A DNA stretch of 8,803 nt from Solirubrobacteraceae bacterium (GTDB taxonomy: Bacteria > Actinomycetota > Thermoleophilia > Solirubrobacterales > Solirubrobacteraceae): positions 1-8,803 of the forward strand of contig JASHYF010000468.1 of the NCBI GenBank assembly GCA_030043235.1, read 5' to 3'. How positions within the stretch are numbered: position 1 is the stretch's first letter; every line of letters begins with the position of its first letter. The notes under the pieces were generated by a model, which was not told where the DNA came from, ran no database searches, and saw nothing but the letters and a program-made list of their open reading frames with translations. Below are positions 6,208 through 8,803 of the stretch, one piece after another. Both the position numbers and the translations under genes were made by a program.

Positions 6208-6581
6208 GACGCGGCCCTCGCTTGCTCCTCGATCAGCTCCTCCACGCGCAGCGCCCGGTCGGTGGTGTCGTCGTAGAAGAACTCGAGCGTGGGCGTGCGC
6301 TTGAGGTGCAGCTCGCCGGCGAGGCGCGCCTGCAGGAAGCCGTGCGCGCTGCGCAGGCCGGCGAGGGTGTGCTCGCGCTCTGACTGAGTCGAGACCCCCC
6401 CCGCCCCGCCGCGGCTGCCGAGCACGCTCACGTACACGCGCGCGTGGCGCAGGTCAGGGCTGGTTCTGACGTCGGTCACGGTTGTAAATCCCACGCGCGG
6501 GTCCTTGAGATCCCCTGCCACTGCGTCGCCGAGCACCTGCCGAATCGCCTCGTCCACCCTTCGCATCCGTGCCGTGCTCAT
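6204..6581 (-). CDS. rbfA: 30S ribosome-binding factor RbfA
   Basis: RbfA is a KH-fold cold-shock factor that binds immature 30S subunits and helps 16S rRNA 5'-end maturation. The 125 residues show [12 protein letters not shown] at the N-terminus, the [29 protein letters not shown] core, and the C-terminal [27 protein letters not shown]. Residues 55-67 form a Gly/Ser-rich loop ([13 protein letters not shown]) where most family members have a short acidic turn. A run of eight G on the coding strand (6395-6402) encodes part of it. The ATG at 6579-6581 is chosen over an upstream TTG at 6621-6623, because GGAGGG lies just upstream (6587-6592) and [11 protein letters not shown] matches the usual family start. 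It overlaps the next gene by 4 nt. Identity is very secure. Confidence 0.96.
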   Translation of the reverse strand: MSTARMRRVDEAIRQVLGDAVAGDLKDPRVGFTTVTDVRTSPDLRHARVYVSVLGSRGGAGGVSTQSEREHTLAGLRSAHGFLQARLAGELHLKRTPTLEFFYDDTTDRALRVEELIEEQARAAS

Positions 6582-6586
6582 CCTAT

Positions 6587-6592
6587 CCCTCC
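6587..6592 (-). promoter_or_regulatory. Shine-Dalgarno sequence of rbfA
   Basis: GGAGGG is read on the minus strand, ending 5 nt before ATG 6579-6581. It decides the rbfA start in favour of the 125-residue form. Confidence 0.8.
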
Positions 6593-6670
6593 AATTCCGC
6601 GCCGCCGCCTGCGTCCCTGCCAAGCGATCGGCAAATTCGCCGCTCGGCTCGAGCGTCCATTTGCGCGACG

Positions 6671-6676
6671 GTTATA
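6671..6676 (-). promoter_or_regulatory. Candidate -10 box for a promoter in front of rbfA
   Basis: TATAAC, read as TGTATAACC on the minus strand, is a conspicuous AT-rich hexamer in the 139-nt infB-rbfA gap, about 90 nt before the rbfA ATG. No good -35 TTGACA-like element lies at the expected distance. It is a candidate only, supported by its position after a possible terminator hairpin. Confidence 0.35.
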
Positions 6677-6701
6677 CACGGTTCGCACAGGCACGATCCG
6701 C

Positions 6702-6720
6702 GACGCGCGCGAGGCGCGTC
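6702..6720 (-). terminator. Hairpin directly after the infB stop codon
   Basis: GACGCGC (6714-6720 in transcript sense) pairs perfectly with GCGCGTC (6702-6708) around a 5-nt CTCGC loop, starting at the base after the infB TGA. No U-tract follows, so it is not a textbook intrinsic terminator. U-less hairpins have been proposed as terminators in high-GC Actinobacteria. It could equally be a stabilising 3' end or a processing signal. Confidence 0.45.
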
Positions 6721-8803
6721 TCAGGACGACAGCTCGCGCTCCTGCAGGCGCGTCTCGTAGGTCTCGAGCACGTCGCCCTCGTGCAGGTCCTGGAAGTTGG
6801 CGAGCACGATGCCGCACTCGAAGCCGCTGGTGACCTCGCGCACGTCGTCGTTGAAGCGCCGCAGGCTGGCGATGGTGGTGTCGTAGATGACGGTGCCGTC
6901 GCGCACGACGCGCACGCGCGCGCCGCGCGCGACCTTGCCGTCGGTGACGAACGAGCCGGCGATCGTGCCGATGCGCGAGGCTTTGAACAGCTGGCGCACC
7001 TCGGCCTGGCCCAGCGGCGTCTCCACCTCGGCCGGCTCGAGCATGCCCTGCATGGCGGCGCGCAGCTCGTCGATCGCGCGGTAGATGACCGCATAGGAGC
7101 GGATCTCCACGCCCTCGCGCTCGGCGATCTGGCGCGCGTCCCCGACCGGGCGGACGTTGAAGGCGAGGATCACGCCGTCGGAGGCGGCGGCGAGCATCAC
7201 GTCGGACTCGTTGATGCCGCCGACGCCGCGGTGGATGATGTTGACTTTGACCTCCTGCTGGGGCAGCTTCGCGATCTCGTCCTCGATCGCCTCGAGCGAG
7301 CCGGCGACGTCGGCCTTGACGACCAGCCCGAGCTCCTTGACGGCGCCCTCCTGGGCGAGCTTGAAGACGTCCTCGAGCGAGACCTTGCGCCCGGAGCGCC
7401 GCGCGAGCGCCTCGGTCTTCAGGCGGTTGGCGCGCTCGCCGGCGAGCTGGCGCGCGCGCCGCTCGTTCTCGACGACGCGCACGTGCTCGCCGGCCTCGGG
7501 AACGCCGTCGAAGCCGAGCACCTCGACCGGCTGGCCGGGCATGGCGCGCTTGAGCTTTTCGGCGGTGAAGTCGTGCATCGCGCGCACGCGCCCGAAGTGT
7601 GCGCCGGCGACGAGCGCGTCGCCCACCCGCAGCGTGCCGCGCTGGATGAGGATCGTGACGACCGGCCCGCGCCCGGGGTCGAGCTTGGACTCGATCACCG
7701 TGCCGGACGCCTGCGCCTCGCGGTTCGCCTTCAGCTCCTCCAGGTCGGTGACCACCTGGATCGTGTCGAGCAGGTTCTCGAGGCCTTCGCGTGTCTTGGC
7801 GCTCACGTTCACGAACTCGGTGTCCCCGCCCCACTCGGAGGGCTGCAGGCCGTGCTGGGTCATCTCCGTACGCACGCGCTCGGGCTGGGCGCCCTCCTTG
7901 TCGATCTTGTTGACGGCGACGACGATCGGCACTTCGGCGGCCTTCGCGTGGTCGATCGCCTCCTCGGTCTGAGGCTTCACGCCGTCGTCGGCGGCGACGA
8001 CGATCACGGCGAGGTCGGTGACGCGCGCGCCCCGCGCGCGCATCGCCGTGAACGCCTCGTGGCCGGGCGTGTCCAGGAAGGTGATCTCCTTGCCGGCGTG
8101 GCGCACCTGGTAGGCGCCGATGTGCTGGGTGATGCCGCCGGCCTCGCCGGCGACCACCTCGGTCTCGCGGATGGCGTCCAGCAGCGAGGTCTTGCCGTGG
8201 TCGACGTGACCCATGATGGTGACCACCGGCGGGCGTTCGATCAGGTCCTCCTCGGCGTCCTCGAACACCGGCTCGAGCGCCACGTCGTCGGCGGCGTGGA
8301 CGATCTCGATCCGCTTGTCGAACTCGTCGGCGAGCACCTGGATGGCGTCGTCGGAGAGCGTCTGCGTGAGCGTGGCCATCTCGCCGAGCGACATCAGCTT
8401 CTTGATCACCTCGGGCACCGCCACGCCGAGGTACTCGGCGATGTCCTTGACGGTCGAGCCGGAGTTCACGCGAACCAGGTCGGTGGCCTCCATCGCGGCG
8501 GTGTCGATCGGCGCGATCGTCTCGTCGTAGGTGCCGCGCCGGCGCCGGCCGCGACGGGGGCGCCGCTGGGGCACGTTCGGAGGCCCGCCCGCCCCGCCCG
8601 CCTGGCGGCGCGAGGCCTGCGAGTCGATCACCACGCGCCTGCGGCCTCCCGGACCAACGTCCCCAGGGGTCCGCTCGCCGGTGCGCGAGTCGCGCGTCGG
8701 ACGTACTCGCTCCCCCCCTTGCGGATGTGGCGCGGCTGGCCGTTGACCGGGCGTGCTCGTAGCAGTGTCGACTGCTGTTGCAGCCGTCGGGGAAGCCGTC
8801 GGC
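6721..8803 (-). CDS. infB: Translation initiation factor IF-2, 5' end beyond the right edge
   Basis: IF-2 is the GTPase that brings fMet-tRNA to the 30S P site and drives 70S joining. About 694 codons are visible and the frame is open through the right edge, so the true start is outside. The visible N-terminal part is a disordered Pro/Thr/Ala region followed by an Arg/Gly-rich linker ([11 protein letters not shown]). Then comes the IF2_N domain ([12 protein letters not shown]...VIKKLMSLG). The G domain has G1 GHVDHGKTS (8185-8211), switch [11 protein letters not shown]3 DTPGHEAF (8050-8073), G4 NKID (7900-7911) and G5 SAK (7795-7803). Domains II, III and the C-terminal fMet-tRNA-binding domain follow to the end, [13 protein letters not shown] at 8632-8634 lies inside [13 protein letters not shown] and is not the start, because the preceding codons encode typical IF-2 linker. 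All diagnostic motifs are intact. Confidence 0.97.
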   Translation of the reverse strand, partial: PTASPTAATAVDTATSTPGQRPAAPHPQGGERVRPTRDSRTGERTPGDVGPGGRRRVVIDSQASRRQAGGAGGPPNVPQRRPRRGRRRRGTYDETIAPIDTAAMEATDLVRVNSGSTVKDIAEYLGVAVPEVIKKLMSLGEMATLTQTLSDDAIQVLADEFDKRIEIVHAADDVALEPVFEDAEEDLIERPPVVTIMGHVDHGKTSLLDAIRETEVVAGEAGGITQHIGAYQVRHAGKEITFLDTPGHEAFTAMRARGARVTDLAVIVVAADDGVKPQTEEAIDHAKAAEVPIVVAVNKIDKEGAQPERVRTEMTQHGLQPSEWGGDTEFVNVSAKTREGLENLLDTIQVVTDLEELKANREAQASGTVIESKLDPGRGPVVTILIQRGTLRVGDALVAGAHFGRVRAMHDFTAEKLKRAMPGQPVEVLGFDGVPEAGEHVRVVENERRARQLAGERANRLKTEALARRSGRKVSLEDVFKLAQEGAVKELGLVVKADVAGSLEAIEDEIAKLPQQEVKVNIIHRGVGGINESDVMLAAASDGVILAFNVRPVGDARQIAEREGVEIRSYAVIYRAIDELRAAMQGMLEPAEVETPLGQAEVRQLFKASRIGTIAGSFVTDGKVARGARVRVVRDGTVIYDTTIASLRRFNDDVREVTSGFECGIVLANFQDLHEGDVLETYETRLQERELSS

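Noticed and set aside
6582..6623. Longer RbfA starting at TTG 6621-6623 (139 residues)
   Set aside because: The extra 14 residues have no family match, and the ATG at 6579-6581 has a strong GGAGGG in front.
6578..7834. 418-codon minus-strand frame overlapping infB
   Set aside because: It is an Arg/Ala-rich frame inside infB, whose own frame holds all GTPase motifs.
8632..8634. GTG as the infB start
   Set aside because: The frame continues upstream to the window edge with IF-2-like linker residues, and the GTG lies within RRRVVIDSQ.

Overview
The window is a very GC-rich stretch in which every supportable gene lies on the minus strand, reading from the right edge to the left. The gene order is infB, rbfA, a DHH-family nanoRNase (nrnA type), truB, ribF, rpsO, a peroxiredoxin and pnp. 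This is the classic bacterial translation and RNA-metabolism cluster that follows nusA. The base composition and the strong G/C preference at third codon positions suggest a high-GC actinobacterium. Shortened forms of RibF and TruB recall what I remember of deep-branching Actinobacteria (Thermoleophilia type), but that placement is an inference from memory and is only moderately supported.

Layout from the transcriptional upstream end: infB runs in from the right edge (start outside the window) and ends at 6721. A 7-bp hairpin sits directly after its stop, followed by a TATAAC box and a strong Shine-Dalgarno sequence for rbfA. rbfA and the DHH gene overlap by 4 nt (ATGA); the DHH gene is 15 nt from truB, and truB is 11 nt from ribF, so these four look like one transcript. 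The 200-nt ribF-rpsO gap is filled mostly by three near-identical 56-bp tandem repeats (3277-3451) that can fold into hairpins. rpsO, the peroxiredoxin gene (4-nt spacing) and pnp follow. pnp has a 161-nt leader with a perfect 16-bp palindrome and a possible short upstream ORF, and it runs off the left edge still in frame.

Functionally, infB and rpsO supply translation components, rbfA and rpsO serve 30S maturation, and truB makes tRNA pseudouridine 55. pnp degrades RNA to short oligonucleotides that the DHH nanoRNase can finish. ribF makes FMN and FAD. The thiol peroxidase placed between rpsO and pnp is the main departure from the usual order.

I see no new defence system, mobile element or CRISPR array. 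The points most worth a second look are the 56-bp hairpin repeat array, a cluster of small palindromes embedded in frame in the 3' part of truB, the peroxiredoxin between rpsO and pnp, and glycine-rich loop insertions in PNPase and RbfA. The large plus-strand open frames are shadows of these conserved genes.
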